The notes under the pieces: generated by a model
Seen by the model: only the letters and a program-made list of their open reading frames with translations
The model's database searches: none
Told to the model about the DNA's origin: nothing
Source of the DNA: an uncultured Bartonella sp.
GTDB taxonomy: Bacteria > Pseudomonadota > Alphaproteobacteria > Rhizobiales > Rhizobiaceae
Reading direction: 5' to 3'
DNA length: 64,000 nucleotides
Assembly: GCA_946478235.1 (NCBI GenBank)
Contig: CAMLBF010000001.1
Span: 496,001-560,000 of the forward strand
Shown: in pieces, positions 38,045-47,386 of the stretch
Layout: each line of letters opens with the position of its first letter
How positions within the stretch are numbered: the stretch's first letter is position 1
Translations under genes and position numbers: made by a program

Positions 38045-38203
38045 ATATTTTGGAAAAAAATTAATAAAAAATGGCCGGAAACCCGACCATTCATTTAACT
38101 CACTATTTTTCGAAACAATTTTGCATGCAATGCGATTGTTCAATATCGAAACGTTAACGCTCAATTTTTAAACGTTATGGCTCAATACCAATTAATAGAT
38201 ATA

Positions 38204-38590
38204 TCAACCGATCATAGAACGGCGTTGCACAAAATCTATATCGCTATCAGTAATGGTTTTGCCATCGCGTTCTTCAATAGCTTGTGCGCGTTGAAGCTCT
38301 GCTTCAAATTCATGCAATACCATTTCCGCTGAAGCTTTCTGGATTTGAAGATCCCGAATTGAGTTCATCAAATTTTCACGGCGTTGACGGGCTGCACGTG
38401 CAAATGTCGGGTAAGCAAAATGATTGATGTCTGTGATGCCAGACTTACGCTCTTCATTAACAATCTGCGCTTCAAGCTCGCTTGTCATACGTTCAAACTC
38501 GCCCATCATCATATCAAGCTGGGAAATCTGGCGGCGTTTTTCCCGCACTTGAAACATTTTTAATCGAACCACACTTTCACGCGGCTTCAT
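38204..38590 (-). CDS. fliJ: FliJ-like flagellar export / coiled-coil protein
   Basis: A 128-residue, highly charged, helical protein with no membrane segment; the heptad-rich stretch from about residue 10 to 110 predicts a coiled coil. Composition and position (between sciP and ctrA) match the small protein annotated as FliJ in Brucella and related genera, the general chaperone of the flagellar export gate. No other flagellar gene lies in the window, so a flagellar role is inferred from family and synteny only. Confidence 0.7.
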   Translation of the reverse strand: MKPRESVVRLKMFQVREKRRQISQLDMMMGEFERMTSELEAQIVNEERKSGITDINHFAYPTFARAARQRRENLMNSIRDLQIQKASAEMVLHEFEAELQRAQAIEERDGKTITDSDIDFVQRRSMIG

Positions 38591-39179
38591 ACGCAGTACT
38601 CCCTACTCCGTGAACAATACACGTTCACGCCATGATACTCATTATTCAAAACCGCTATCAGAAACACGCCCCGGTTTCGTCTCCAAAAAGTGGCACCAAC
38701 AAAACTTAACCTAAACAGCTTAAAAAACAGCTGCGGTCAGGTAACAAACAACCCATTGGTAACCATTTATTTACGGTCTTCTCACACTATAAGCAAAGAG
38801 GCTTAAAGCTCGGTAAACAAAAAGACAGTTTTTAAACTAAAAACTATGAGTCGTAAGAGTCACTTACAGGTGTTTCTTAAAGTAAAAATTAAGCATTTCC
38901 ATTAGGATTTTATCTGCTAGAATCAAGGGAATGTCGGTTTTTTTTAATTAATTTTTATTAACATCTTGCCAACAAGAATCATATTTTGTTAACCATTCTG
39001 GTGCAAACTGGAGATAGAGGCAACGAACTGTTCTGCGTGCTGCCGAGCTGTAAAATTAAACCTTGGTTAAAGGCATGATTTTACACTGTTTTTAGAGATT
39101 AACCATGCAGCTGCAAAAGCAGTTGTTTGTTATAGACCACGGTTTCGCCTGATTCGGGCGCCGGAAAGGGGATATTCGA
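38591..39179. promoter_or_regulatory. ctrA promoter region with GANTC sites and a CtrA box
   Basis: A long regulatory gap ahead of ctrA. GANTC methylation sites (CcrM targets) occur at 38920, 38976 and 39150. A TTAA-N7-TTAA CtrA box lies at 39056-39070, and further TTAA/GTTAACC half-sites cluster from 38945 to 39110. An AAAGGGG run provides the ribosome site. There is no coding frame. The layout fits cell-cycle control and autoregulation of ctrA as known in Caulobacter and Brucella. Confidence 0.65.
39056..39070. promoter_or_regulatory. CtrA box (TTAA-N7-TTAA)
   Basis: TTAA ACCTTGG TTAA is an exact consensus match, 110 bases before the ctrA ATG. It suggests direct autoregulation. Confidence 0.6.
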
Positions 39180-39881
39180 ATGCGCGTATTACTGATTGAA
39201 GACGACAGCGCCACAGCAACAAGTATTGAATTAATGCTGAAGTCGGAAAGCTTTAATGTTTACACAACAGATCTCGGCGAAGAAGGCGTAGATCTGGGCA
39301 AACTCTATGATTACGACATCATTTTGCTTGACCTTAATCTACCAGATATGTCGGGATATGAAGTATTGCGTACATTACGTCTGTCCAAGGTAAAAACACC
39401 TATCCTTATCCTTTCTGGTATGGGTGGTATCGAAGACAAGGTACGTGGTCTTGGCTTTGGCGCCGATGACTATATGACAAAGCCATTCCATAAGGACGAA
39501 TTGATTGCTCGCATTCATGCAATTGTCCGCCGTTCTAAAGGACATGCTCAGTCAATTATCGCGACGGGAGATCTTATTGTTAATCTTGATGCGAAAACAG
39601 TTGAAATTGGTGGACATCCAGTTCACCTAACTGGCAAAGAATATCAGATGCTTGAGCTTTTATCACTTCGTAAAGGCACCACACTGACAAAAGAAATGTT
39701 CCTTAACCACCTTTATGGCGGCATGGACGAACCAGAATTAAAAATTATCGACGTTTTCATCTGCAAATTGCGCAAAAAACTCGACGCTGTTTCCGGTGGT
39801 ATTAATTATATCGAAACAGTATGGGGTCGCGGCTATGTATTGCGCGAACCAATGGGCGAAGAACTTCGCGAAACAGCTTAA
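39180..39881 (+). CDS. ctrA: cell-cycle response regulator CtrA
   Basis: A 233-residue OmpR-class regulator. The receiver has the acidic pair ED near residues 7-9 (LLIEDDS), phosphoacceptor D51 ([10 protein letters not shown]), and K in MTKPF. The winged-helix domain spans residues ~130-225 ([26 protein letters not shown]). It is the master alphaproteobacterial cell-cycle factor, phosphorylated through ChpT, which is encoded 260 bases downstream on the other strand. Its promoter region carries GANTC sites and a CtrA box. Confidence 0.98.
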   Translation: MRVLLIEDDSATATSIELMLKSESFNVYTTDLGEEGVDLGKLYDYDIILLDLNLPDMSGYEVLRTLRLSKVKTPILILSGMGGIEDKVRGLGFGADDYMTKPFHKDELIARIHAIVRRSKGHAQSIIATGDLIVNLDAKTVEIGGHPVHLTGKEYQMLELLSLRKGTTLTKEMFLNHLYGGMDEPELKIIDVFICKLRKKLDAVSGGINYIETVWGRGYVLREPMGEELRETA

Positions 39882-39905
39882 AAATAGCTTTTTCAATTAT
39901 TGAAT

Positions 39906-39940
39906 AAAGGCTCGATGATTTTATGTCATCGAGCCTTTTT
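39906..39940 (+). terminator. terminator of ctrA
   Basis: A perfect 13-bp stem AAAGGCTCGATGA/TCATCGAGCCTTT with a 7-base loop and a T run, about 25 bases after the ctrA stop. Confidence 0.92.
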
Positions 39941-40141
39941 TATGGTCATTGATTGAGAATATCCAATCGTAATTTTCTCATCTAAATGCAACCGTCCGTC
40001 ATAATGACGATTGTTTTATCTCATGAAATAACAAATGTTTATGCAGGCGATAAAATCAACTAAACCATCGCAACCGATTAACTTGTTAAATCCTGTTTCG
40101 TTCAGCAACAAAATTGCTTAGTGTTATCGGTCACACCAGCA

Positions 40142-40780
40142 CTAGAGTGGTTGACCAGCCGTAAAAGTAATCACCTCTGGCAATGCTTGAATTGCGATAG
40201 GCATATTACTCAACTGTGACAATAAAAGAGTATAATACGGCTGAATTGCATGTGCATCGATTGGTTCAGACGGTGTCTGACCATTATAAAGTTCCAAAAA
40301 TTTCGGCGGAACACGCAACATTTTCCCACTCACTTTAAGTTGGAAATTACGTTTGCCATTATCTTCGCGAATAGAAACATAAATATCACCACCGCGCGGA
40401 ATTGAAGCATTTGCAATCAGAACAAGATTGAGCAACAGTTTAACTTCATTTTTGGGTAAAAGAAGTCGCGGTGCCTGCCAATCCAAATTGGCTTTTTCAT
40501 TCTGCATAAAATTCTTTGCGACACTTTCCGCGTCACCACTGTCAATTTCACTACCTGCAGAACCAGCTGCGCCAAAGGCTATGCGTGCAAATTGTAAACG
40601 TGCTGATGCGTTTACTGCCGACATACGAATCAGTTGCAATGCATCTTCTTCTGCACCGCCTTCATCGAAAAGTTCTATACCATTATTGATAGCGCCCACC
40701 GGAGAAATCAGATCATGACAGATACGGCTGCATAGCAAAGCGGCGAGATCTGCAGGGCTTAAAGTAACGGCAAGCGTCAT
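40142..40780 (-). CDS. chpT: histidine phosphotransferase ChpT
   Basis: A 212-residue phosphotransfer protein with a degenerate histidine-kinase fold. The phospho-accepting histidine is H22 in SRICHDLISPVGAINNGIEL, and the C-terminal part resembles an ATPase domain without the nucleotide-binding boxes. In Caulobacter and Brucella ChpT relays phosphate from CckA to CtrA and CpdR. It converges with ctrA and diverges from eipA, the same order as in Brucella. Confidence 0.93.
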   Translation of the reverse strand: MTLAVTLSPADLAALLCSRICHDLISPVGAINNGIELFDEGGAEEDALQLIRMSAVNASARLQFARIAFGAAGSAGSEIDSGDAESVAKNFMQNEKANLDWQAPRLLLPKNEVKLLLNLVLIANASIPRGGDIYVSIREDNGKRNFQLKVSGKMLRVPPKFLELYNGQTPSEPIDAHAIQPYYTLLLSQLSNMPIAIQALPEVITFTAGQPL

Positions 40781-40990
40781 AATATGTTTATCTCCAAAAT
40801 TATTAACCGACGCGCATACTGGCTTTAAACCCTTAATTTTTCATGGACACGTGGACAAATTGTGATGAAAGAAAGTTGCCTTTATTGAACTTTTTTTAAC
40901 AATTTAAATAGTTTTGCCGGTTAGCATACTGTCGAATCGGATCAAAAAACCAATAGATCCAGTTATAAAGTGACTAAAAAGGTGAAACAT

Positions 40991-41587
40991 ATGACACGTT
41001 CCATCCGTACTCACTGGCGCATAGTATCGGCATTCTTTACGTTAATACTTCTTATTAATGTCGGATTGATGATTTCTGACGCACAAGCAGCCCCACAACA
41101 GGACGGTCGTTTCTCCTCACAGGAAATTATCGATTCGGGTCATCGCTTTTTTGGCGATGCTGCCGGCAGCATGGGAACAGCGATAGAAAATATTTTCTCT
41201 AAATACGGTTTGCCAAATGGCTATATCCTCGGAGAAGAAGGTTCTGGTGCTATTATTGGTGGGCTATCCTATGGCGAAGGCACATTGTATACAAAAAACG
41301 CTGGGGACCATAAGGTATTCTGGCAAGGTCCATCCATTGGTTGGGACTTTGGCGGACAAGGATCCCGTTTAATGATCTTGGTATACGAGCTTGATAATTT
41401 GAACAATCTCTGGGGGCGTTATGCCGGCGTATCCGGATCTGCCTATTTTGTTGCTGGTGTTGGCTTCCACGTCTTGAAAAAAGAAAACATACTTTTGGTT
41501 CCAGTTAGAACGGGTGTTGGAGCGCGGTTGGGCATCAATATTGGTTATCTAAAACTGACCAAAAAAGCCACGTGGAATCCGTTTTAA
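40991..41587 (+). CDS. eipA: DUF1134 envelope integrity protein EipA
   Basis: About 198 residues with a signal peptide (hydrophobic segment to about residue 34, ending AQAA) and a single DUF1134 domain: EAGSGAIIGGLSYGEGTLY-like block (here EEGSGAIIGGLSYGEG), then KVFWQGPSIGWDFGGQGSR and GVGARLGINIGYLKLT. Brucella EipA is a periplasmic beta-barrel needed for envelope integrity and controlled by CtrA. I chose the ATG with AAGGTGA directly upstream over one seven codons earlier. Confidence 0.92.
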   Translation: MTRSIRTHWRIVSAFFTLILLINVGLMISDAQAAPQQDGRFSSQEIIDSGHRFFGDAAGSMGTAIENIFSKYGLPNGYILGEEGSGAIIGGLSYGEGTLYTKNAGDHKVFWQGPSIGWDFGGQGSRLMILVYELDNLNNLWGRYAGVSGSAYFVAGVGFHVLKKENILLVPVRTGVGARLGINIGYLKLTKKATWNPF

Positions 41588-41614
41588 TTCATTCACGCTC
41601 TATCGGAGCAATTC

Positions 41615-42421
41615 ATGTTCATTCAATCGGCTCTCTTTTTTGTCCTTGGCATCGCCGTCGCCTTGTTTGTGACTATGCTAATAGCGCCGATAATCTGGCG
41701 TAGAGCGCTTTACTTGGCAAAGAAAGCGCTTGCGACAGAAATACCGCTGAGCATTACCGAAATAGAAGCAGATTTGGATTTTCTTAAATCCCGTCATGCG
41801 ATTGAAATTGTCAAGCGGGACGAGAAATATAATGATCTGTTCAGCAAATATAATGCACAAAAACTCGAGCTTGGAATTGCCAATGAACAGCTTTCTGGCA
41901 AATTCGAGCTTGAGCGCCAGTTAAACCAGTTAAAGGATAAACTGTCCGATACATACGACGAACTTGTTGCTGAACGCCAACTTGTTGATAAGCTTGGAAA
42001 TAATAAAAAACGTGGAATTCGGGAATTGCGTAAAATTCTATTAAATGAGCGACGCGACGATATTGATCGCAACAAATATGAAGCAGAAATAAAATCGCTA
42101 CAGGAAGAAATAATCTACCTAAAACAGGAACTCGAACAAGCGACAGTAAAACAAGCTACTACCGGCATTGAACAAGAACAGATAGAAAAACTGCGCAATG
42201 AAATTTTGAACTTTACCGCGCGCTTGACGGCCGACGTTGCTAAAAAGGAAGGTAAGGATTCCCCAATCAACAAATTGATTAAAAAGCCGCACAGTCCAAC
42301 GAGTCTGGCTGCCCGCATCGAAGCCAACCTCACAAAAACAGCAAAAGATACAAAAGCCAAATCGAAAAAACCAAGAACGCGGTCAAAACAAGTTTCAAAA
42401 AACACGACAAAACCTGCTTAA
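41615..42421 (+). CDS. membrane-anchored coiled-coil protein of unknown function
   Basis: A 268-residue protein with one N-terminal membrane helix (ALFFVLGIAVALFVTMLIAP), then long charged helices with heptad character from about residue 35 to 210. A lysine-rich, basic, probably disordered tail ends the protein. CGGAG precedes the ATG and it follows eipA by 27 bases, so the two are likely one transcription unit. A role in the cell envelope is a guess from that pairing; I do not recognise a family. Confidence 0.75.
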   Translation: MFIQSALFFVLGIAVALFVTMLIAPIIWRRALYLAKKALATEIPLSITEIEADLDFLKSRHAIEIVKRDEKYNDLFSKYNAQKLELGIANEQLSGKFELERQLNQLKDKLSDTYDELVAERQLVDKLGNNKKRGIRELRKILLNERRDDIDRNKYEAEIKSLQEEIIYLKQELEQATVKQATTGIEQEQIEKLRNEILNFTARLTADVAKKEGKDSPINKLIKKPHSPTSLAARIEANLTKTAKDTKAKSKKPRTRSKQVSKNTTKPA

Positions 42422-42561
42422 ATCTCGCATTGACAAGAGAAAACTGTGAATGACGTTCCATAAGTGCAGTTGAATGTCGCTTCTCTTATAGCAGCATCAT
42501 GCTACTCCGGTATAAGGAAGAGTAGAAAGCATAATTTATAGCTTTTTATGAAGCATGATTG

Positions 42562-42585
42562 TTTGCCAACATATTTGCCAACATA
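42562..42585. repeat. perfect 12-bp tandem duplication upstream of the purine permease
   Basis: TTTGCCAACATA occurs twice without a gap, ending ten bases ahead of the GAGGA ribosome site of the permease. It could be a doubled regulator site or a slippage event. Confidence 0.6.
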
Positions 42586-42607
42586 ATGGTACGTGAGGAC
42601 CAATATT

Positions 42608-43930
42608 GTGTTTGAGAAACTATTTCACCTATCAGAGAATAAAACACGCACAGGCATTGAAATTAGCGCTGGTTTAACAACCTTCCTGACAATGTCATAT
42701 ATTCTTGCTGTCAACCCTAACATTCTTGGTGCCGCAGGCATGGATAAGGGGGCAGTATTTGTTGCCACATGTTTGGCTGCGGCTGTCGGCTGTATTATTA
42801 TGGCTTTCCTTGCCAATTGGCCTGTAGGAATGGCACCTGGCATGGGGCTTAATGCCTTTTTTGCGTATTCCGTTGTTATCACCATGGGATATACTTGGGA
42901 ACAAGCTTTGGGGGCAGTGTTCTTATCCGGTGTTGTATTTATAATACTCACCGCCTCGGGTATTCGCCGTTGGTTGATTGGTGGCATACCAAAATCACTG
43001 CGAAGTTCCATTGCTGCCGGCATAGGCATGTTTTTGGCTATTGTTGCCTTCGAAAATGCTGGAATTGTTGTAAAAAATGACGCTACCATTATCGCTTTAG
43101 GTGACGTAACCAGTTCAGCATCTGTCTTGGCTGGCATTGGGCTTTTTGTCATCGTTGCGCTCGATACGTTCAAGGTTCGCGGCGCCATTTTGATCGGTAT
43201 CGTTGTGGTTACTATTCTGTCCTTTATTTTTACAGATGAAGGATATCGAAACTTTCAGGCTCTTATCCATAGTGGCGGTGTTTCTCTTCCCCCCTCTATC
43301 GCACCAACGTTTTTGAAATTGGATATAGCTGGTGTTTTTCATAGTGGCATTTTTCATGTTTTATTGGTTTTTGTTCTCGTTGAAATATTTGATGCCACAG
43401 GAACACTTGTGGGCGTTGGCAAACGAGCAGGTCTGATACCGGAAGATAAACCAAACAATCTTGGCAAAGCATTGTTTGCTGATAGTACAGCAATTTTGGC
43501 AGGATCACTGATCGGAACCAGTTCCACAACAGCTTTTGTAGAAAGTGCTTCCGGCGTGGCAGCAGGCGGCCGTACCGGTCTAACAGCCTTGACCGTTGGC
43601 GTGTTGTTTATATTGGCCCTATTCTTATCACCTATCGCACTGGCAATACCGTCCTATGCAACAGCGCCGGCTTTGATATATGTTGCTTGCCTGATGATGC
43701 GCGAATTTGCCGAAATCAATTGGGATGACATTGTTGAAGCAACACCAGCGGCACTCACTGCCCTACTCATGCCACTGACCTATTCAATTGCCAATGGTTT
43801 GGCAATCGGCTTTATCAGCTATGCATGTCTCAAAACAATGACCGGTAAATGGCGTTCTGTGCATCCAGCAACATGGATTATTGCCATTCTATTTATCATT
43901 CGCTTTGTCATGGAATCTCATCTCATGTAA
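42608..43930 (+). CDS. NCS2 family purine permease (AzgA-like)
   Basis: A 440-residue polytopic transporter with about 12-14 helices. The blocks MAPGMGLNAFFAYSVV, FVLVEIFDATGTLVGV and the TSSTTAFVESASGVAAGGRTG stretch identify the AzgA/AdeP adenine-guanine-hypoxanthine branch. It should import purines with protons. I chose the GTG preceded by GAGGA at eight bases; the frame extends five codons further to another GTG that would overlap that site. It stands alone. The apt gene in this window could use the imported adenine. Confidence 0.9.
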   Translation: MFEKLFHLSENKTRTGIEISAGLTTFLTMSYILAVNPNILGAAGMDKGAVFVATCLAAAVGCIIMAFLANWPVGMAPGMGLNAFFAYSVVITMGYTWEQALGAVFLSGVVFIILTASGIRRWLIGGIPKSLRSSIAAGIGMFLAIVAFENAGIVVKNDATIIALGDVTSSASVLAGIGLFVIVALDTFKVRGAILIGIVVVTILSFIFTDEGYRNFQALIHSGGVSLPPSIAPTFLKLDIAGVFHSGIFHVLLVFVLVEIFDATGTLVGVGKRAGLIPEDKPNNLGKALFADSTAILAGSLIGTSSTTAFVESASGVAAGGRTGLTALTVGVLFILALFLSPIALAIPSYATAPALIYVACLMMREFAEINWDDIVEATPAALTALLMPLTYSIANGLAIGFISYACLKTMTGKWRSVHPATWIIAILFIIRFVMESHLM

Positions 43931-44484
43931 ATATAGCGATTAGCTATCAAACATGAGGTAGACGCATAACGACAAAGTCGTTGCGACCATTGAATGAGTG
44001 TAACAATGATGGTGCGGTTTCAATAGTGAAAACTAGAGATGTTTCATTTGTGAAATCGCATCAGACATTCATGGCCTGTGCCTTATACAAATTATCTGTG
44101 CCATTTATAATTAGGAACCGAAAAGAGCGAATGAAAGCGTTTCAACAATGCTGGATATATCGCCGTAACAGTTTGAAACGAGCATATAATCAGCACTTTG
44201 GCGTTTCAACCACAAGCCTTTGCAAACATAGTGATTGCTTTTAGATGATATGGATTGGGCTTTTAATTGCTCGCATAACATCATCTAATCAAGGAGTAAT
44301 ACTTGTCGGATAATTGTCACCTCGCGGATAATTTTTTCATTTCCTTGGTGATCGTTTGCTCAAATCTATCGATCCAATAGGCAATACACGTCAGATAGTT
44401 CCCATTTTCATAGCAAAAAGGCCGGAAAAATCCGACCTTTAAATATATAAATTTTCAATCGCGCATGATTTACTGCGACTAACT
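43931..44484. other. non-coding region downstream of the permease and gnnB
   Basis: About 550 bases between converging genes. An 87-codon frame inside it lacks a ribosome site and has unnatural composition. The word GTTTCA recurs at least four times (two of them as GCGTTTCAAC) without regular spacing. Apart from the gnnB terminator, I see nothing functional. Confidence 0.45.
44417..44440 (-). terminator. terminator of gnnB
   Basis: On the minus strand AAAGGTCGG pairs with CCGGCCTTT through one T-G pair, with a 6-base loop, followed by TTTTGC. On the plus strand the same position is a C-A mismatch, so it favours the minus strand, 45 bases after the gnnB stop. Confidence 0.78.
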
Positions 44485-45603
44485 TTAAGCCCCGTGGAAC
44501 TCTCTGATAGCTTTTATGACTTTATCCTGATCTTGTTTTTCAAGATATGGATGCATAGGCAAACTCAAAACATGATTAGCAGCACGCTCTGAAACAGGTA
44601 AGCCTTCTGCAGCTTGTGGGTAATGCCTATAAGCAGTCTGCAAATGCAGAGGCTTTATATAGTAAATCATGCTTGGAATACCGGCATTTTGCAAATGAGC
44701 CTTTAAACCATCACGATTTTCAACCTCAATTGTATATTGAGCAAAAGCCGACCGCGTGTTCTTTTCTAACACCGGAACTTTGACAACATCTTTCAAACCT
44801 TCAGCATAACGCTCGCCCACGACAGCTCTTTTTTCCATCTCATCTTCAAGAATTTCAAGCTTGTGTATCAATATGGCAGCCTGAATTGTATCCAGTCTGG
44901 AATTTACACCAATACGAACATTGTCATATTGTGTTTCGCCTTTGCCGTGGAAATAGATGGAACGCAAACGCTCTGCCAAATCATCATCATCGGTAAACAT
45001 TGCGCCGCCATCACCATAACAGCCAAGAGGCTTAGCAGGATAGAAGCTTGTAGCACCGACATTACCAAATGCACCACACATTGCATTGTCATGCTTACCG
45101 CCAATTGATTGCGCTGCATCTTCTATAACAAAAAGATTTTCTTTTGCGGCTATGGCTGAAATTTCCTGATAATTTGCTGGCAGGCCGAACAAATCAACAG
45201 GAATAATAGCCCGTGGTGTCAAACGGCCTTCCTTTTTGATCATCGCAATTGCTTCGACCAATTTTTTAGGATCCATATTGTAGGTGTCTGGCAAAATATC
45301 AACAAATACTGGCTCAGCGCCAACAAGAGCCACAACTTCAGCTGTTGCAGCAAATGTGAAACTTGGACAAAAAACAGCATCTCCCGGTCCGATATTTTCT
45401 GCCATAAGAGGCATCATCAGAGCATCGGTACCATTTGCACAGCCAATAACGTGTTTAACACCAACATAGTCTGCTAAACGTTTTTCAAACTCTGCAACTT
45501 CAGGACCAAGAATATATTTCCCGCTTTCAACCACTTGGGCGATAGCGGAATTGATTTTGTCTTTAATACGCGCACGCTGCGCTCCAAGATCTATAAACTG
45601 CAT
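44485..45603 (-). CDS. gnnB: DegT/DnrJ/EryC1 aminotransferase, probably GnnB
   Basis: A 372-residue PLP-dependent sugar aminotransferase. PLP contacts are visible as ANGTDAL, EDAAQSIGG and the Schiff-base lysine K191 in SFYPAKPLG, followed by GDGGAMFTDD. Such enzymes aminate UDP-3-keto sugars. An NAD-dependent oxidoreductase lies just upstream on the same strand, which is the GnnA/GnnB pairing that makes UDP-GlcNAc3N for 2,3-diaminoglucose lipid A, found in Brucella and Bartonella. An O-antigen (WbpE-like) role is the alternative. GGAG precedes the ATG. Confidence 0.8.
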   Translation of the reverse strand: MQFIDLGAQRARIKDKINSAIAQVVESGKYILGPEVAEFEKRLADYVGVKHVIGCANGTDALMMPLMAENIGPGDAVFCPSFTFAATAEVVALVGAEPVFVDILPDTYNMDPKKLVEAIAMIKKEGRLTPRAIIPVDLFGLPANYQEISAIAAKENLFVIEDAAQSIGGKHDNAMCGAFGNVGATSFYPAKPLGCYGDGGAMFTDDDDLAERLRSIYFHGKGETQYDNVRIGVNSRLDTIQAAILIHKLEILEDEMEKRAVVGERYAEGLKDVVKVPVLEKNTRSAFAQYTIEVENRDGLKAHLQNAGIPSMIYYIKPLHLQTAYRHYPQAAEGLPVSERAANHVLSLPMHPYLEKQDQDKVIKAIREFHGA

Positions 45604-45722
45604 ATTAACTCCATTGCTATCCGCTTTAAAACCACCGAATCATATTAACTCTATTGATTATAGTCATAATTCTCTGTGTCAGATTTATATAATCAAAGTT
45701 AAACGATTGATGTAAGAGGTTT

Positions 45723-46685
45723 CTATTTTTTTGCACCGTGATGAACACTTCCAGCCGTTAATATGCGCAATACACCAATAGCTTCATCACCATTTGTTCT
45801 CGGTTCTTCACGTGTTTCAATACAATGAATAAAATGTTGTAATTCGCGCGTAAGCGGCATTGCTTCTTCCGTTGCGATATATTCTGGCTCATCAGCGGTA
45901 AAAGCCCACTGATTATTATCTTGCCAAACTTCAAACCGATAAATCGCTAACTTGCGCTCCCACGGCTCTACATCGTCAAACACAGCCATGGCTTTTGTAC
46001 CAACCACGGTTAAACGGCGCTCACGATAGGGATTTAACCGCGAAGCGAAAAGGTGGCTGCGCATACCATTTGGAAATGTCATATGAACATGGGCAAAATC
46101 GGAAAGCTGATCGATAATCGCTGCCCCTTCGCCACGAACTTCACTTGGCTCACATTTGGTTAAAGCCAAAATCATAGAAAGGTCGTGTGGCGCCAAATCC
46201 CATAGCGCATCACTTTCGGTATGGAATTTTCCCAACCCTAAACGGTGCGCGTGAATATACCGCACATCGCCTAAAACACCTTCATTGACGAGCTCCAAAA
46301 GTTTTTCAAATGCAGGGTGATAACGCAAGACATGGCCAACCATAAAAATGCGTTTATTTTCTCTTGCAATCCTCACCTCACGCTCTGCATCTGCAACATT
46401 CAAAGCTATCGGTTTTTCAACCAGAACATCTTTACCGTTTTCAACCGCCCGTATGGCATTTTCTGCATGGAATTGCGGTGGTAATGCAAAAACCATTGCA
46501 TCAATGTCTTTTCGGGTAAAAACGTCTTCAACCGGTATAGCTTCAACATCGTGTTCAGCTGCAAACCCTTCCGCCCGATGCGCATTAACATCGGAAACAG
46601 CTGCAAGCGCTCCTAAACTTTTTAAGGTACGTATGTGATTACTCCCCCAGTAACCACATCCTAAAACTGCTATGCGTGGCGCCAT
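45723..46685 (-). CDS. gnnA: Gfo/Idh/MocA oxidoreductase, probably GnnA
   Basis: A 320-residue NAD(P)-dependent sugar dehydrogenase. The Rossmann motif GCGYWGSNH opens the protein and the active-site block EKPIAL follows near residue 93; the family histidine-containing DLAPHDLSM lies near residue 165. It would oxidise C3 of UDP-GlcNAc, giving the keto-sugar for the aminotransferase encoded 119 bases downstream. The pair suggests lipid A with amide-linked acyl chains at position 3; this is inferred from the pairing and lineage. WbpB-like enzymes are the alternative. Confidence 0.78.
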   Translation of the reverse strand: MAPRIAVLGCGYWGSNHIRTLKSLGALAAVSDVNAHRAEGFAAEHDVEAIPVEDVFTRKDIDAMVFALPPQFHAENAIRAVENGKDVLVEKPIALNVADAEREVRIARENKRIFMVGHVLRYHPAFEKLLELVNEGVLGDVRYIHAHRLGLGKFHTESDALWDLAPHDLSMILALTKCEPSEVRGEGAAIIDQLSDFAHVHMTFPNGMRSHLFASRLNPYRERRLTVVGTKAMAVFDDVEPWERKLAIYRFEVWQDNNQWAFTADEPEYIATEEAMPLTRELQHFIHCIETREEPRTNGDEAIGVLRILTAGSVHHGAKK

Positions 46686-46857
46686 TGTCTATGCCTTATA
46701 CTCTAATTCTAATGCTAAAAAAGCAATGTAATAGTAGTTCAATATCGGTGATGAGCGTCAATGACAAGAGAAAAGGTTGAACACGACGCTTGACAGAACG
46801 ACATACAACACTTTATATCGCCGCTACAGCTTATTGTTTTAGAAATAAGTGGTTTGG

Positions 46858-46934
46858 GGCGGAGTAGCTCAGTAGGTTAGAGCAGAGGAATCATAATCCT
46901 TGTGTCGGGGGTTCGAATCCCTCCTCCGCTACCA
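46858..46934 (+). tRNA. tRNA-Met (CAT), elongator type
   Basis: A full cloverleaf of 77 bases including an encoded CCA. Acceptor GGCGGAG/CTCCGCT with one G-T pair, D stem GCTC/GAGC, anticodon loop ATCATAA (CAT), T arm GGGGG-TTCGAAT-CCCTC. The anticodon stem lacks the three G-C pairs of initiator tRNA, and the body matches elongator tRNA-Met more than lysidine tRNA-Ile. Confidence 0.96.
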
Positions 46935-47122
46935 ATTTCTTCTCAAGTTAAAAATTTATTTATGCTTATTTCTTCCCAAATTGGGAAACGCGTTATAGCC
47001 ACTCGCTTTATAAAACCAGAAATTCATTAATTATTATAACTTGTTAGCCAAATCACCTTTATAGGTAATCGGGCTTATTGAGATCAAACATTGCATAACT
47101 GCAATTGTTGGAAACGTCATTT

Positions 47123-47166
47123 TCTATCGCAATTCAAAATTTAATCTATCGCAATTCAAAATTTAA
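47123..47166. repeat. perfect 22-bp tandem duplication upstream of fhs
   Basis: TCTATCGCAATTCAAAATTTAA occurs twice back to back (first 20 bases TCTATCGCAATTCAAAATTT). It lies in the 475-base gap between tRNA-Met and fhs, about 245 bases before fhs. Perfect identity suggests a recent duplication. Confidence 0.7.
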
Positions 47167-47360
47167 ATTGAAACATTGAATGGGCTAATAAAGCACGAAA
47201 ATAGTGATGGATAAGCAAGATTTTCGTTATTTATTATCAACAGAATCAGATCAATCAATTATCTGTCATTGAGTAACGTGCCAATTACTTTTGATCGTAT
47301 TCTTACGTCTTTTATTGATGCTATTAGCACTGTATATGCGCTAATATAGAAAGCCGACGA

Positions 47361-47386
47361 ATTTTACCATCGTGCAGCGGTAAAAT
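47361..47386 (+). promoter_or_regulatory. hairpin in the fhs leader
   Basis: ATTTTACC pairs perfectly with GGTAAAAT around a 10-base loop, 23 bases ahead of the fhs start codon. It could influence ribosome access. No known folate riboswitch pattern was recognised. Confidence 0.35.

Noticed and set aside
43981-44244. 87-codon frame after the purine permease
   Set aside because: No ribosome site and an unnatural, cysteine- and arginine-rich product.
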